Part shown: positions 1 to 7,671 of the stretch, in pieces
How the letters are laid out: the number at the start of each line of letters is the position of its first letter
Position numbering within the stretch: the stretch's first letter is position 1
Source: a virus
Length of the DNA: 31,032 nucleotides
Direction: 5' to 3' (one strand)
IMG/VR virus record: IMGVR_UViG_3300046000_005217
Span: 1 to 31,032 of that record
The notes under the pieces: model-generated
Told to the model about the DNA's origin: nothing
Seen by the model: only the letters and a program-made list of their open reading frames with translations
Databases searched by the model: none
Position numbers and translations under genes: made by a program

Positions 1-126
1 TTCAAGATTCAATAATCATCCACCAGAAACAAATGATTGAAAAATACATTGTTGTTACTGGTGTACAGTCACAGAAAGAAGAAGATTTGGAAAGCATGTA
101 TAACTTGAAGAAGCAAGTAGAGATAG
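1..126. repeat. Terminal direct repeat, left copy
   Basis: Bases 1-126 are identical to 30904-31029. The repeat lies inside one open reading frame and the two flanks join in frame, as expected from a circular or circularly permuted genome whose assembly overlaps itself. The last three bases of the contig (31030-31032) do not match and look like an end artefact. Confidence 0.95.
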
Positions 127-251
127 ATGAATCAAATAAGAAATTTGATGATGAATTAGTGCGTAAAAAACGATGGAGAAAAAGAACATTTGTTGTATCT
201 GCAATTGCAATTATTGAAGGTGCTATAATTTACATAATAATAAACATGTGA
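1..251 (+). CDS. Spanin-like membrane protein, 3' part (gene crosses the contig ends)
   Basis: This is the C-terminal part of a gene whose start lies at 30732 at the other end of the contig. Because bases 1-126 repeat at 30904-31029, the frame entering here at base 3 continues from there. Joined, the protein has 140 residues: a signal-like N-terminus, a long polar helical middle with coiled-coil character, a basic cluster RKKRWRKR and a hydrophobic C-terminal segment of about 20 residues that ends the protein. Read alone, the first ATG here (33) would give only 72 residues and hide the N-terminus. It follows and partly overlaps an i-spanin-like gene (30479-30844), so a role in disrupting the outer membrane at lysis is inferred from layout and topology, not from recognised homology. 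Confidence 0.7.
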   Translation, partial: QDSIIIHQKQMIEKYIVVTGVQSQKEEDLESMYNLKKQVEIDESNKKFDDELVRKKRWRKRTFVVSAIAIIEGAIIYIIINM

Positions 252-256
252 AAATT

Positions 257-285
257 GGGAAGATTGGGAAGATTGGGAAGATTGG
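257..285. repeat. Tandem 9-base repeat, three copies
   Basis: GGGAAGATT occurs three times head to tail (257-265, 266-274, 275-283), followed by GG and preceded by a decayed partial copy. It fills the 34 bases between the stop codons of the two converging transcription blocks. No hairpin terminator is visible there. It could be a slippage product or a protein-binding site. Confidence 0.9.
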
Positions 286-492
286 TTAGTTCAATCCCAT
301 CAATTGCTCATTCTCACCTATCAATTCAAAATCATAAAAGAAGGATTCAATTCCTTCCAGTGAAACGATATAGATTACAGTTCCTTTTCTGATGATATAG
401 CCAGTTACAAAGCGTAACCGACTGTCAACATCACTGCGACAATAGACAATGTCACCAATGCGATATCGTACTTTGAAATTTAAATCTATCAT
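286..492 (-). CDS. Small conserved-looking hypothetical protein, 68 aa
   Basis: Last gene of the leftward block. The start overlaps the end of the metallophosphoesterase gene by 4 bases (ATGA type), so it is probably translated by coupling. The protein alternates short hydrophobic and polar stretches (for example YRIGDIVYCRSD and GTVIYIVSLEG), which looks like a small beta-barrel of SH3 or KOW type. I do not recognise a family and no function can be assigned. Confidence 0.7.
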   Translation of the reverse strand: MIDLNFKVRYRIGDIVYCRSDVDSRLRFVTGYIIRKGTVIYIVSLEGIESFFYDFELIGENEQLMGLN

Positions 493-1448
493 AGTATCTG
501 TCCTTCATGTATTCTGAAATTCTGAACACTGAAACCATCTTTTCCGCGCTTAGTTACTATGGCAAATCCATGATTGTATTTTGCAAATGGAGCATACTCT
601 GGATTCAATTCACTTAAGCATCCTACACTCCAGCAAGTAGTCAGTTTTCCATTGATATCTTTTTCTGTATGTTCAGATGTCTGGTGTGAATGTCCACAGA
701 TTGCAGACGATTTCGCTCTTAAGTACAATCCCCTTGCAACATTGACTGGTGAGAATGTAGACTTACCAAATTCATGACCATGAACAACAGCAAGTGAATT
801 GATTCTTGCTAATTGCTTACCATGAATTACATCAATTCCAAATTTATCAAAGCCTAATAAGTTTGATAGTTCAAAGTCTTCAATTCCATCCAGTGCACTT
901 GCATTTTTGCGTATGTATCTTTCATATCTTTCTTCATGATTACCCATCTTCGCATAAATTCTTGCTTTTGGAAACTTGAATCTAAGGAAAGAAAAGAATT
1001 GCTTTGTCAACTGAAGTTCTGATTTGAATGACCTTCTGCTTTTTTCTTTTTCAAAGCTACTGATTTCATAGCAATCTATATAATCACCACCAAGAAGTAC
1101 AGTATCACATCCATTCTTTACTCCATGATTGATTGCCAAATGAAGTGCATCATTATCATGATATGGGATGTGCACATCAAACAACATTAATACTTTCTTT
1201 CCTTCAATCTCTACTATGCTTTTTTCTTTTGTATCTGATTGTGGTAAATGATGTGCAACTGGAATTGATTCATCAAACTTTTTAGCTTTCTTTTTGGAAG
1301 TAACATATCGATGATACTTGGATTTGATATTACCAATAGTAGTTCCATACTTTGTTGCCATTCGAATATTAAATTCAAATAATTTCTCTCCTTCTTTCAA
1401 GGTTTCTATTTTGAAAATCTCTTCCCATTTCGCATTGTGTTGTGGCAT
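489..1448 (-). CDS. Calcineurin-like metallophosphoesterase, 319 aa
   Basis: The metal-binding motifs of the family appear in order: D91 and H93 in LFDVHIPYHD, GGDYID at 120-125, GNHEER at 169-174, VHGHEF at 222-227 and GHSH at 252-255. These residues normally hold two metal ions and cleave phosphoester bonds; the substrate cannot be told from sequence. The first 60 or so residues are outside the catalytic domain and contain a short Lys-rich, possibly helix-turn-helix, segment. It follows the amidase gene after an intrinsic terminator and ends in a 4-base overlap with the last gene. Phages use such enzymes for DNA or nucleotide processing or for countering host defence; which applies here is unknown. 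Confidence 0.9.
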   Translation of the reverse strand: MPQHNAKWEEIFKIETLKEGEKLFEFNIRMATKYGTTIGNIKSKYHRYVTSKKKAKKFDESIPVAHHLPQSDTKEKSIVEIEGKKVLMLFDVHIPYHDNDALHLAINHGVKNGCDTVLLGGDYIDCYEISSFEKEKSRRSFKSELQLTKQFFSFLRFKFPKARIYAKMGNHEERYERYIRKNASALDGIEDFELSNLLGFDKFGIDVIHGKQLARINSLAVVHGHEFGKSTFSPVNVARGLYLRAKSSAICGHSHQTSEHTEKDINGKLTTCWSVGCLSELNPEYAPFAKYNHGFAIVTKRGKDGFSVQNFRIHEGQIL

Positions 1449-1468
1449 GATTTACAATTTTAGATTAT

Positions 1469-1492
1469 AAAAAAAGGAGATGTATTCTCCTT
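1469..1492 (-). terminator. Intrinsic terminator after the amidase gene
   Basis: On the minus strand AAGGAGA, loop ATACA, then TCTCCTT is followed directly by a T run. The stem overlaps the amidase stop codon. It should reduce transcription into the metallophosphoesterase gene. A TATAAT-like hexamer just beyond it might restart transcription, but I see no convincing upstream element. Confidence 0.75.
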
Positions 1493-1901
1493 ACAAATTT
1501 GCATACTCTTTTTTCGCATCAAAGCATGGACAAGCCTTTGCGACATTTGGAAAATCTCTATGACCTTGAATTATTGCATCTGGAAACATAGATTTCAGTG
1601 ATTTCAATCTGGTGTACAATTGCTTTTTTTGTGCATCAGTTCTGTTGTCAACTGGCTTTCCATACTTATCTACTCCACCTATATAACAAACATTGATGAT
1701 TGAATGATTCATTCCTTTTACACCATTAGATGGTTGAGCAATTGTCAGCAATTGTGTTTCTTTTCCATCTGCTTCAATCATGTAATGATATCCTACTTGC
1801 TTCCAGCCTAATTTCTCTTTCCAATATTTCTTGATTGATTCAATCTTTGCGTCTTGTCCAGTAGCTGTGCAATGAACTGCAATGTGTGTGATGTTTCTCA
1901 T
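1491..1901 (-). CDS. N-acetylmuramoyl-L-alanine amidase (endolysin), 136 aa
   Basis: A compact single-domain amidase of the Amidase_2 / T7 lysozyme type. It starts with the typical THIAVHCTAT strand carrying H10, has GYHYMI at 37-42, and ends with GHRDFP (H114) and KACPCFD. H10, H114 and C124 are the likely zinc ligands. The enzyme cuts the amide bond between muramic acid and the stem peptide. There is no signal peptide, so it needs the holin encoded immediately upstream, with which it shares an ATGA overlap at 1898-1901. The length is normal for a phage endolysin without a cell-wall binding domain. Confidence 0.92.
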   Translation of the reverse strand: MRNITHIAVHCTATGQDAKIESIKKYWKEKLGWKQVGYHYMIEADGKETQLLTIAQPSNGVKGMNHSIINVCYIGGVDKYGKPVDNRTDAQKKQLYTRLKSLKSMFPDAIIQGHRDFPNVAKACPCFDAKKEYANL

Positions 1902-2383
1902 TCTGCTTCAATTTGGAACTGTCCTTTTTCGTCAAATGTTTTTAACCTTTTTAGAATCCACTTTGGAAGTAAGTCTGGTTTGATTGCACCAATGTTTTCA
2001 ATAATTGAAATTGCTTCACGAACTAACAATGCAGCATAACATAATTCTTCTACCCAGATAAAGATTGATTTTGTCAATTCATTCTGGCTGAAATTTGTAA
2101 GATTATGAACCACCACCAAGAAGAATGCATACAGCACACTTTTTATTACAAGTCCACCGAACTTTGAACTGCTTATTATACCATATTTAAAAGCCTTCCA
2201 GATACCTAAAACTGTATCAATCACTATCAGTATAACCAAGTACACCAAGAAAGACCAATCATCAAAAATATAGGTATTAAAAAGAGAAGCAATAGAAGAC
2301 CATGCAACAGCTATTAATACTGGTGCTTTCATCTTAACTATTTCCACATAAGGAAAAAATATTTCCAAAGAATCATCTCTCAT
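1898..2383 (-). CDS. Phage holin, 161 aa
   Basis: Membrane protein with several hydrophobic segments, roughly residues 20-40, 43-62, 75-95 and 110-125, including VYLVILIVIDTVLGIWKAF followed by the small motif SSSKFGGLVIKS. This pattern matches the toxin secretion / phage lysis holin family (Phage_holin_4). It would open the inner membrane so that the amidase reaches the wall. The start at 2383 overlaps the end of the preceding small gene; an internal Met at residue 18 (2332) is an alternative start. The gene ends in an ATGA overlap with the amidase. Confidence 0.85.
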   Translation of the reverse strand: MRDDSLEIFFPYVEIVKMKAPVLIAVAWSSIASLFNTYIFDDWSFLVYLVILIVIDTVLGIWKAFKYGIISSSKFGGLVIKSVLYAFFLVVVHNLTNFSQNELTKSIFIWVEELCYAALLVREAISIIENIGAIKPDLLPKWILKRLKTFDEKGQFQIEAE

Positions 2384-2567
2384 TTGGCTTTTGTTTTTTC
2401 AGTTGTGCAATGTGTGTTTTCAACTTTTGCTCTACTGATTTCCGTAGTGCTTTTCCCCTTGTCTTTTTAGCATCCATACCATCTACGATTACATGAACTT
2501 GAATATCCACTTCTTGATGATGGTGTATTGCCAGTGCTAAACACCATCTTACTTCTTGAATAAACAT
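2373..2567 (-). CDS. Small basic protein, up to 64 aa
   Basis: This frame overlaps the 3' end of the connector gene by about 100 bases. A second ATG at 2477 (ATGGATGCTAA overlapping the connector's stop) would give a 34-residue Lys-rich protein. The C-terminal half (KKTRGKALRKSVEQKLKTHI) looks like a real amphipathic helix; the first half is less certain. It ends in an overlap with the holin start, which supports a translated gene here. It could also be the tail of the connector reached by a frameshift. Function unknown. Confidence 0.5.
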   Translation of the reverse strand: MFIQEVRWCLALAIHHHQEVDIQVHVIVDGMDAKKTRGKALRKSVEQKLKTHIAQLKKQKPNER

Positions 2568-3039
2568 TTTTCACTGGTGGTGTATCTGGAAAAGTGTTGC
2601 TTGTGTATTCTGGAAATAGACTTGCATTGTGGCAAAGATAATCCACCAACTTTTTTGAATAGTGAAATGCCTTTCCTCTTGAATCATCAATCAATCTATC
2701 AAGTTCACTTTGTGTAATGACTTCTGAATCTTCGCTGGTATGCTTAACCAGTGAACCATTATCTTGTCTGTAATATAATGATGGCAATAATTCTACCATC
2801 ACAAACCACACTAACGCTTTGCGTATGTAATCATTTCGCAAGGTTAAATAAACACCAGTGATTGAAGCATCAGCACTATCATCTTTAATCTTGTTCCACA
2901 AATCTGTTCCAAGATATTGTTCAATATGCAAATCTTGTGCAACATAAATTGCTTGATAAATTCTATTAGCATCTACTGCTCCATTTACGTTTGTGTATTT
3001 TTTAACGTAGTTTTCATCTACTATGCAAATCTCTGGCAT
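2467..3039 (-). CDS. Head-tail connector / head completion-like protein, 190 aa
   Basis: Acidic, helical protein located directly after the portal (4-base gap). Phrases such as AQDLHIEQYLGTDLWNKI, then a helix RNDYIRKALVWFVMVELLP, and a Tyr/His-rich stretch before a proline-rich tail resemble the head completion proteins that follow portal genes in Bacteroidota phages (DUF6712-like). It would form the ring under the portal. The last 30 residues are Ser/Cys-rich and overlap another open frame, so the true C-terminus is uncertain. Assigned mainly by position and general resemblance. Confidence 0.65.
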   Translation of the reverse strand: MPEICIVDENYVKKYTNVNGAVDANRIYQAIYVAQDLHIEQYLGTDLWNKIKDDSADASITGVYLTLRNDYIRKALVWFVMVELLPSLYYRQDNGSLVKHTSEDSEVITQSELDRLIDDSRGKAFHYSKKLVDYLCHNASLFPEYTSNTFPDTPPVKNVYSRSKMVFSTGNTPSSRSGYSSSCNRRWYGC

Positions 3040-3043
3040 GTGT

Positions 3044-5035
3044 TTAATATTTTAATGAACCTCTGCTTGGTGTATTTATTGGTCTAATTGATTCCTTTCC
3101 TTTTGGAACTAAGAAATCAAGTCCACTATCTTTTACTCTTTCATCATTCTTCAATCCATTGTTTGGAAGAAACTTTCCATTCTTTCTTTTTCTAAAGTAG
3201 ATTCTTCTAAGCCATGAATGATGGCAGAAACATCCACCTTTCCATGTAAAAATATCATAGCTTTGTTGTCCTTCTGGAGCAAAAGTTCCATTCACTCCTT
3301 TTGCACTCATGATTGAAATATCTTCAAATCTATATACAACTCCAGTTATTGATTTTGCTACTTCATTGACGCAAAACTTTCTTGAATTTTCACTTATGTT
3401 TTCAGAATACTTATATCGCAATTTGTATAATCCACTATCTCTTTCACTTGGTTCATTTGGCTTTGCATAAGCCATATTCACATTCTTAATTGCAAGTTGA
3501 TAATCACTTTCATCATTAACACTACCAGCAACTTCTTCACTTAATAATTCCCATTCTTCTTCATCTACCACTTCACCAACACCATCAAGAAAAGTCATCC
3601 ATTCTTCTTCTGCTTCTTTTGTAAATTCTGGTATTTCATCAGCAGATAATTTTACTTGACAACATCCACTACTTTTTTTTTTACTCTCCAGATGAGAAGA
3701 CAACTTCTGTACAGCTATTGCTCCACCACCAGCAAAGAATGCTTTTGCAACTTCTTCTGGCAACTGCAAGAATTGTATCAAGAAAATAGTTGCTTGTTCT
3801 TCTGTCAAGATTCCTTCTTTTACCTTTGCAATAATATCAATTGCAGAAGAAATTTGTGCACCATTGTAACTTACATCAGCAGCAGTTGCATCTGATGTTG
3901 TAGATACTGGTGCAGTAGTAGTAACATCTGTTGACATTTCATCACCATTATTCAATATGAATACAGAAGAAGACACTCCGCACATTTGCAATATCTCTTC
4001 TGCTGCTGATGTAATTAATTGTTGTGATGGATTAATTACTTGTTCATTGAATATTTTAAGTGCAGTTTCCATTTCATCTTTGTTACTGCCTAATCCACCA
4101 CCTTCACGAATACCAAATAATAATGGTGATGTAACTCTATGAGACATCATGATTTGTCTGGTACAAGTTTCTTCATATAACTGATAAACTTTATCATTAT
4201 CATTTGTAGGAAATGGAATAAATTCTGCTGACCTATCTCTATTTTCATTGAATGTCACAATGAACTTACCAGCATTTGATGCACCAGAAATATTCTTTTC
4301 TATTTCTCTTTTCTGTGCATCCATTTCTTCTACTGTTTCTGGAATACCATTGTTGAGATTTACAACAAATGATGGAAACAATCCATTCTGGATATTGTTA
4401 ACGTGAAAAACAGACAACTGTCTGCTCATTTCAATGTAGTTCAAAGATGAAATGTAGTCTGGCTTTCCATAATATGATGCACTGGTAGAATTCTTGAATG
4501 AATACAGTGCTTGTCTTGACATGCCTTCTTGTTTTTTTCCATTAAACAATGGAATAAACTTTGGAACATTTCTTTTCTTTCTGATATTTTTCCAATCCTT
4601 GCTGAACCAAATACCATTGACTTCACCAGTTTCCTTATTCACACCTATTCTACAACATTCAAATGGCAAATGCTCAATTGAATGTGGTTCACCTTTCATG
4701 TCAAATATTACTTCCCAATAAAAGCCACCATGCAATTCTAAATCATTTGCTGTATTGCTATTTGCATCTACAATTCCAAGTGATAATAGTAATGATGCAG
4801 CACCAACATCCTTTGATGTGATTGTCTTTCCAGCAATCATCTGTGATATTGAGCGAACTAAACTACCATGCACTGGTGACTGCTCTGATAATTCAATGCA
4901 GTATTCAGCAAACATGTTTTTATCACCATAGTCAATCCATCCACCTTGTGATTCTTTTTCTTGTGCTGAAATCTGCACATAACTCTTTGAAAGATTAATG
5001 GAAGTTGCCTTAGTATTATTGAATGATGATGTCAT
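3044..5035 (-). CDS. Portal protein with C-terminal head-protein extension, 663 aa
   Basis: Residues 1 to about 400 read as a phage portal: an N-terminal arm, a wing rich in Phe, Tyr and Trp (GGFYWEVIFDMKGEP), the YGKPDYISSLNYIEMSRQ helix, and the clip/stem part ending around NEQVINPSQQLITSAAEEI. A hinge at about 440-460 contains three Lys codons in an A10 run. The last 150 residues carry YKLRYKYSE, SRKFCVNEV and GGCFCHHSWLRRIYFRKR, a Cys/His-bearing module often fused to portals in Bacteroidota phages and reminiscent of SPP1 gp7/MuF head proteins. The dodecamer would form the DNA entry channel at one capsid vertex. The start overlaps the upstream gene by 20 bases. Confidence 0.9.
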   Translation of the reverse strand: MTSSFNNTKATSINLSKSYVQISAQEKESQGGWIDYGDKNMFAEYCIELSEQSPVHGSLVRSISQMIAGKTITSKDVGAASLLLSLGIVDANSNTANDLELHGGFYWEVIFDMKGEPHSIEHLPFECCRIGVNKETGEVNGIWFSKDWKNIRKKRNVPKFIPLFNGKKQEGMSRQALYSFKNSTSASYYGKPDYISSLNYIEMSRQLSVFHVNNIQNGLFPSFVVNLNNGIPETVEEMDAQKREIEKNISGASNAGKFIVTFNENRDRSAEFIPFPTNDNDKVYQLYEETCTRQIMMSHRVTSPLLFGIREGGGLGSNKDEMETALKIFNEQVINPSQQLITSAAEEILQMCGVSSSVFILNNGDEMSTDVTTTAPVSTTSDATAADVSYNGAQISSAIDIIAKVKEGILTEEQATIFLIQFLQLPEEVAKAFFAGGGAIAVQKLSSHLESKKKSSGCCQVKLSADEIPEFTKEAEEEWMTFLDGVGEVVDEEEWELLSEEVAGSVNDESDYQLAIKNVNMAYAKPNEPSERDSGLYKLRYKYSENISENSRKFCVNEVAKSITGVVYRFEDISIMSAKGVNGTFAPEGQQSYDIFTWKGGCFCHHSWLRRIYFRKRKNGKFLPNNGLKNDERVKDSGLDFLVPKGKESIRPINTPSRGSLKY
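3673..3682 (-). other. A10 homopolymer inside the portal gene, possible slippage site
   Basis: On the coding strand the run reads AGT-AAA-AAA-AAA-AGT, codons 452-454 plus one base. A -1 slip would read AAG then TAG, ending the protein at 455 residues, near the length of a core portal without the fused head module. Whether slippage occurs is not shown by sequence alone. Confidence 0.5.
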
Positions 5036-5399
5036 TTGATGATGTTGTTTGTACGATATCGTAATAATCTTTTATGTCACCTATAACCAAGTATCCAATC
5101 TCTACAATACCAACAACAGAAGCATCTTCTGCATCTGTATTAGTGCTTGAATTTTGACCATAGACTATGTATCTGTATCTTCCAGATTGTGTTATTCCAA
5201 CAGTTGTGATAGTCAAATTACTATAATTGCTTCCATCAGAAACAATTGTAGGAACTTGATTTAATTCACTACCAGTTTCACTATTTTCTTCATGAATGAT
5301 AGATACCATGTAATGCGAAAAATCAGCCAATGTACACCTACCTTCAAACAAGGAAAGATACACTGACTGATTAGAAGTGTTTGGCTGTAAATAAACCAT
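5016..5399 (-). CDS. Hypothetical structural-region protein, 127 aa
   Basis: Lies between the tail tube and portal genes. The frame opens further upstream (to a TTG at 5444), but that part is an intergenic hairpin, so the ATG at 5399 (MVYLQPNTSNQSVYLS) is the better start. The protein is Ser/Thr-rich with alternating strands (NLTITTVGITQSGRYRYIVYGQ) and resembles a small Ig-like or beta-sandwich domain. It may decorate or join head or tail parts; I do not recognise a family. Its end overlaps the portal start by 20 bases. Confidence 0.65.
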   Translation of the reverse strand: MVYLQPNTSNQSVYLSLFEGRCTLADFSHYMVSIIHEENSETGSELNQVPTIVSDGSNYSNLTITTVGITQSGRYRYIVYGQNSSTNTDAEDASVVGIVEIGYLVIGDIKDYYDIVQTTSSNDIIIQ

Positions 5400-5411
5400 A
5401 AGCAAAGATAG

Positions 5412-5443
5412 TGACTGGTGATGATTTTTCACACCACCAGTCA
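5412..5443 (-). other. Strong intergenic hairpin
   Basis: On the minus strand TGACTGGTGGTG pairs with CATCACCAGTCA (12 pairs, one G-T) around the loop TGAAAAAT. It sits between two genes and has no T run after it, so it is more likely an RNA-processing or stability element than a full terminator. Confidence 0.7.
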
Positions 5444-5452
5444 ATATTAAAA

Positions 5453-5992
5453 TTAGTTATCTTCTACTGTAATACCAGCGAAGTTATCAAAAGGAACAGT
5501 TGTATAAGACTCCAAACGTGGAGCACGATATTTATCTTCTGAAACAAGTGTTAAGGTATAACCATTTAAGTCACCTTTTGCTGCTCCAGTTGAACCATTA
5601 CCACCATTCATCAAGCATCCTTCATATGTTCCAATCATCCAAATGTTATCATTTGAATCACGAACAAATACTACCCATCTACCAAATGCAAGTGATTGAA
5701 GTTCTTTTTGCTTTACTTGCGAAAGACCTTTCAATGACAATGAAATAGTGCTGGTAAAAAATACAGAACCAGTTTCAATACTTGCAGTTGTTTCTTCTAC
5801 CCAATTCGCAGTATTTTGATGCGGAACATACTTGAAAATTGTTGCAGTTGGTAAAGCATCCACTGAACCACCAGCATCATAAGTGATTCCAGCAGTTGTG
5901 ATTGTAGACCAATTACCAAAATAGATTTCTTTTACACCACCGATTGAATCATTACAGCCTTTTCCAAAGCCTCTTGTTATTTCACAACTCAT
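5453..5992 (-). CDS. Major tail tube protein, 179 aa
   Basis: Begins MSCEITRGFGKGCNDSIGG followed by VKEIYFGNW, an opening I associate with tail tube proteins of Bacteroidota siphophages. The body is beta-rich with a central EETTASIETGSVFFTSTISL strand pair, then LQSLAFGRWVVFVRDSNDN and GTYEGCLMNGGNGSTG, typical of the stacked tube subunits. The length fits this class. It follows the capsid gene across a terminator-like hairpin. The start is supported by an A-rich leader (ATAAAAACATG). Confidence 0.8.
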   Translation of the reverse strand: MSCEITRGFGKGCNDSIGGVKEIYFGNWSTITTAGITYDAGGSVDALPTATIFKYVPHQNTANWVEETTASIETGSVFFTSTISLSLKGLSQVKQKELQSLAFGRWVVFVRDSNDNIWMIGTYEGCLMNGGNGSTGAAKGDLNGYTLTLVSEDKYRAPRLESYTTVPFDNFAGITVEDN

Positions 5993-6013
5993 GTTTTTAT
6001 TTTTTTAATGTGT

Positions 6014-6050
6014 AAAAAAAAAAGGATGGATGCTTTACCCATCCTTTTTT
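6014..6050 (-). terminator. Intrinsic terminator after the major capsid gene
   Basis: AAAAAAGGATGG (6018-6029) pairs with CCATCCTTTTTT (6039-6050) around a 9-base loop, with the T run extended on the minus strand to 6014. The run of A and T on both sides makes it look bidirectional. Leftward transcripts carrying the capsid gene would end here in part, keeping capsid mRNA above downstream mRNA. Confidence 0.85.
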
Positions 6051-6066
6051 ATATTTCATTCAGAGA

Positions 6067-7014
6067 TTATGGGTTAACATAACCAATTACTACATCACTT
6101 GCAACTGCAATTTGTGTTCCTACACGATAACGCATGATTACACGAACATTGTCTGAACCATCATTTGGAGTCATGTCAATCACCATTGCTTCATTCAAGT
6201 CAGAAAGCAAATCTGTACCTACAAACAAGTTCTGAACTTCAGAAGCTACCATTGTTGAATCTGGCATTCCAGCACAAACATAGATTTCATATCCATCAAT
6301 CCAAATTGGAGCATCTGGATTGTTGTTATACAACTGCTGATATCCAAGAGCATTGATTGCTTGACGATAAAATTGCGCTGTCTTTCTGTTGACATACAAT
6401 TTCACAGTATCTGTCTTTCCAAACAATGCTGCTGGTAGTGTTGCAAGAACTGACTGCATTTGTGCAATTACGTTTGCAGCAGAAGTAGCAGCAGCAAAAT
6501 CAACATCTGGTGTACCAGACTTTGCATTGTCAATTGTGCGAAGAAGACCAGCGAATGCAGTGTAAGTTGGTGTTGCATTACTTGATGCAGCATCAAAGTT
6601 ACCTTGCCAGATATTATACTCAATTGCTTCACCAACTTTTGCAGCAACATGTGCTAACATGAAATCGGAAAATTCAACTGGAACAACATCATTGATAAAA
6701 CCAGCACCAGTATTGTATGCTTCCCAATCTTGTACAAATTGCTTTTTGCAAAGTTCAATATTTGTATCAAGGTCAGTAGTAGTCAATACTGCTTCTGCCA
6801 ATGTTAGTGAACCACCAGTAGTGAAGTCACAAGTAGCAGAAGTAACAAGTCCACTTGACGAAAGAATCTTGATTACTGCTTTGTATTTTACATTCTCTTT
6901 AATGGTCACATATCCCTTAGATAGTGTTTCACCAGAAAGAATTGCTGCTTGTACATATGGCAAAGCCAAAGCACCAGCATAAGTAGACGAACTAATAGTT
7001 AATGAAGTTGCCAT
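6067..7014 (-). CDS. Major capsid protein (HK97 fold), 315 aa
   Basis: Ala- and Thr-rich N-terminus, then the E-loop region and a long spine-helix-like segment (AHVAAKVGEAIEYNIWQGN), and a conserved-looking C-terminal P-domain (NLFVGTDLLSDLNEAMVID, RVIMRYRVGTQIAVASDVV, IGYVNP). This is the usual pattern of HK97-type capsid proteins in Bacteroidota phages. It follows the scaffold-like gene by 3 bases and is followed by a strong terminator, as expected for the most abundant structural protein. Confidence 0.9.
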   Translation of the reverse strand: MATSLTISSSTYAGALALPYVQAAILSGETLSKGYVTIKENVKYKAVIKILSSSGLVTSATCDFTTGGSLTLAEAVLTTTDLDTNIELCKKQFVQDWEAYNTGAGFINDVVPVEFSDFMLAHVAAKVGEAIEYNIWQGNFDAASSNATPTYTAFAGLLRTIDNAKSGTPDVDFAAATSAANVIAQMQSVLATLPAALFGKTDTVKLYVNRKTAQFYRQAINALGYQQLYNNNPDAPIWIDGYEIYVCAGMPDSTMVASEVQNLFVGTDLLSDLNEAMVIDMTPNDGSDNVRVIMRYRVGTQIAVASDVVIGYVNP

Positions 7015-7017
7015 TTC

Positions 7018-7608
7018 TTAATTGTTTTTGAATTTAGTGATGATGCTCAATGCAACATCTCGTGTTGTTTTTTTCTTTTGGAACATTTGCGGAACATCTG
7101 TATTCTCAACAATCACTTCCTTCTTAACAGAAGTTGCTGCTGGTTTTTTAGATAGTTCAGTCACCTTTGCTTGTGATTTAATCAAGTCAGATTTTGCTGA
7201 TGCAAGGTCTGTTTTCACAGATGCTAACTCAATTTCTCTTTCTGCAAGTTGACTTTTAATTGAAGTCAATTGTTCATCCATTGCTGCAATAGTTGCTGCT
7301 ATGTCTGCACTCATTTCTTCTTCTACTGGTGCTGCTTCTTTTACTTCTGTGATAAGACCATCTGCAGTAACAATCACCATTCCACCTTCAAGTGTATGTT
7401 CACCATCTGGTGCTGGTGATGGATTACCATCTGCATCAATGACATAAAATTCTGAACCAACAGCAAATGAATCACTTGGTGTTGCCACCATAGTTCCGTC
7501 TGTTAGTTTTCCTTCCATTGACATTGTAACTTCTTTCACTTCAGAAAGTTTCACACCTTTAATTTCATGCTTCTTAATCAGAGCATTCAATGTATCTATT
7601 ACTTTCAT
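7018..7608 (-). CDS. Scaffold-like capsid assembly protein, 196 aa
   Basis: The ATG at 7608 (MKVIDTLNALIKKHEIKG) is chosen over an upstream non-ATG start because the upstream extension is hydrophobic junk reading through the promoter and terminator. The N-terminal 80 residues contain a beta-rich domain (GSEFYVIDADGNPSPAPDGE) and residues 95-150 form a clear coiled coil (IAAMDEQLTSIKSQLAEREI onwards). It is next to the capsid gene, so a scaffold or capsid-assembly role is likely. The basic C-terminus would suit binding to the capsid inner face. Confidence 0.7.
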   Translation of the reverse strand: MKVIDTLNALIKKHEIKGVKLSEVKEVTMSMEGKLTDGTMVATPSDSFAVGSEFYVIDADGNPSPAPDGEHTLEGGMVIVTADGLITEVKEAAPVEEEMSADIAATIAAMDEQLTSIKSQLAEREIELASVKTDLASAKSDLIKSQAKVTELSKKPAATSVKKEVIVENTDVPQMFQKKKTTRDVALSIITKFKNN

Positions 7609-7629
7609 ATGAATTGATTTATACCAGAT

Positions 7630-7657
7630 AATATAAATCAGAATGCACTTTGGACAA
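7630..7657 (-). promoter_or_regulatory. Weak candidate promoter for scaffold and capsid genes
   Basis: After the terminator at 7672-7703 the minus strand shows TTGTCC, 16 bases, then TATATT, about 20 bases before the scaffold ATG. The spacing suits a sigma-70 type promoter, but the TAnnTTTG form seen elsewhere in this genome is absent. The gap 7609-7743 holds only this candidate and the terminator. Confidence 0.3.
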
Positions 7658-7671
7658 ATAATTATTAACAA

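Noticed and set aside
1-126. Natural terminal repeat of a T7-like linear genome
   Set aside because: The repeat sits inside one gene that is intact only when the ends are joined, so assembly overlap of a circular or permuted genome is simpler.
257-285. CRISPR-like array
   Set aside because: Repeat unit of 9 bases with no spacers; a simple tandem repeat.
5400-5444. Longer start (TTG at 5444) for the 127-residue protein
   Set aside because: The extra codons lie within a strong intergenic hairpin, and an ATG is present at 5399.
6659-6982. Rightward ORF opposite the major capsid gene
   Set aside because: Entirely antisense to a confident gene, with no supporting signals.
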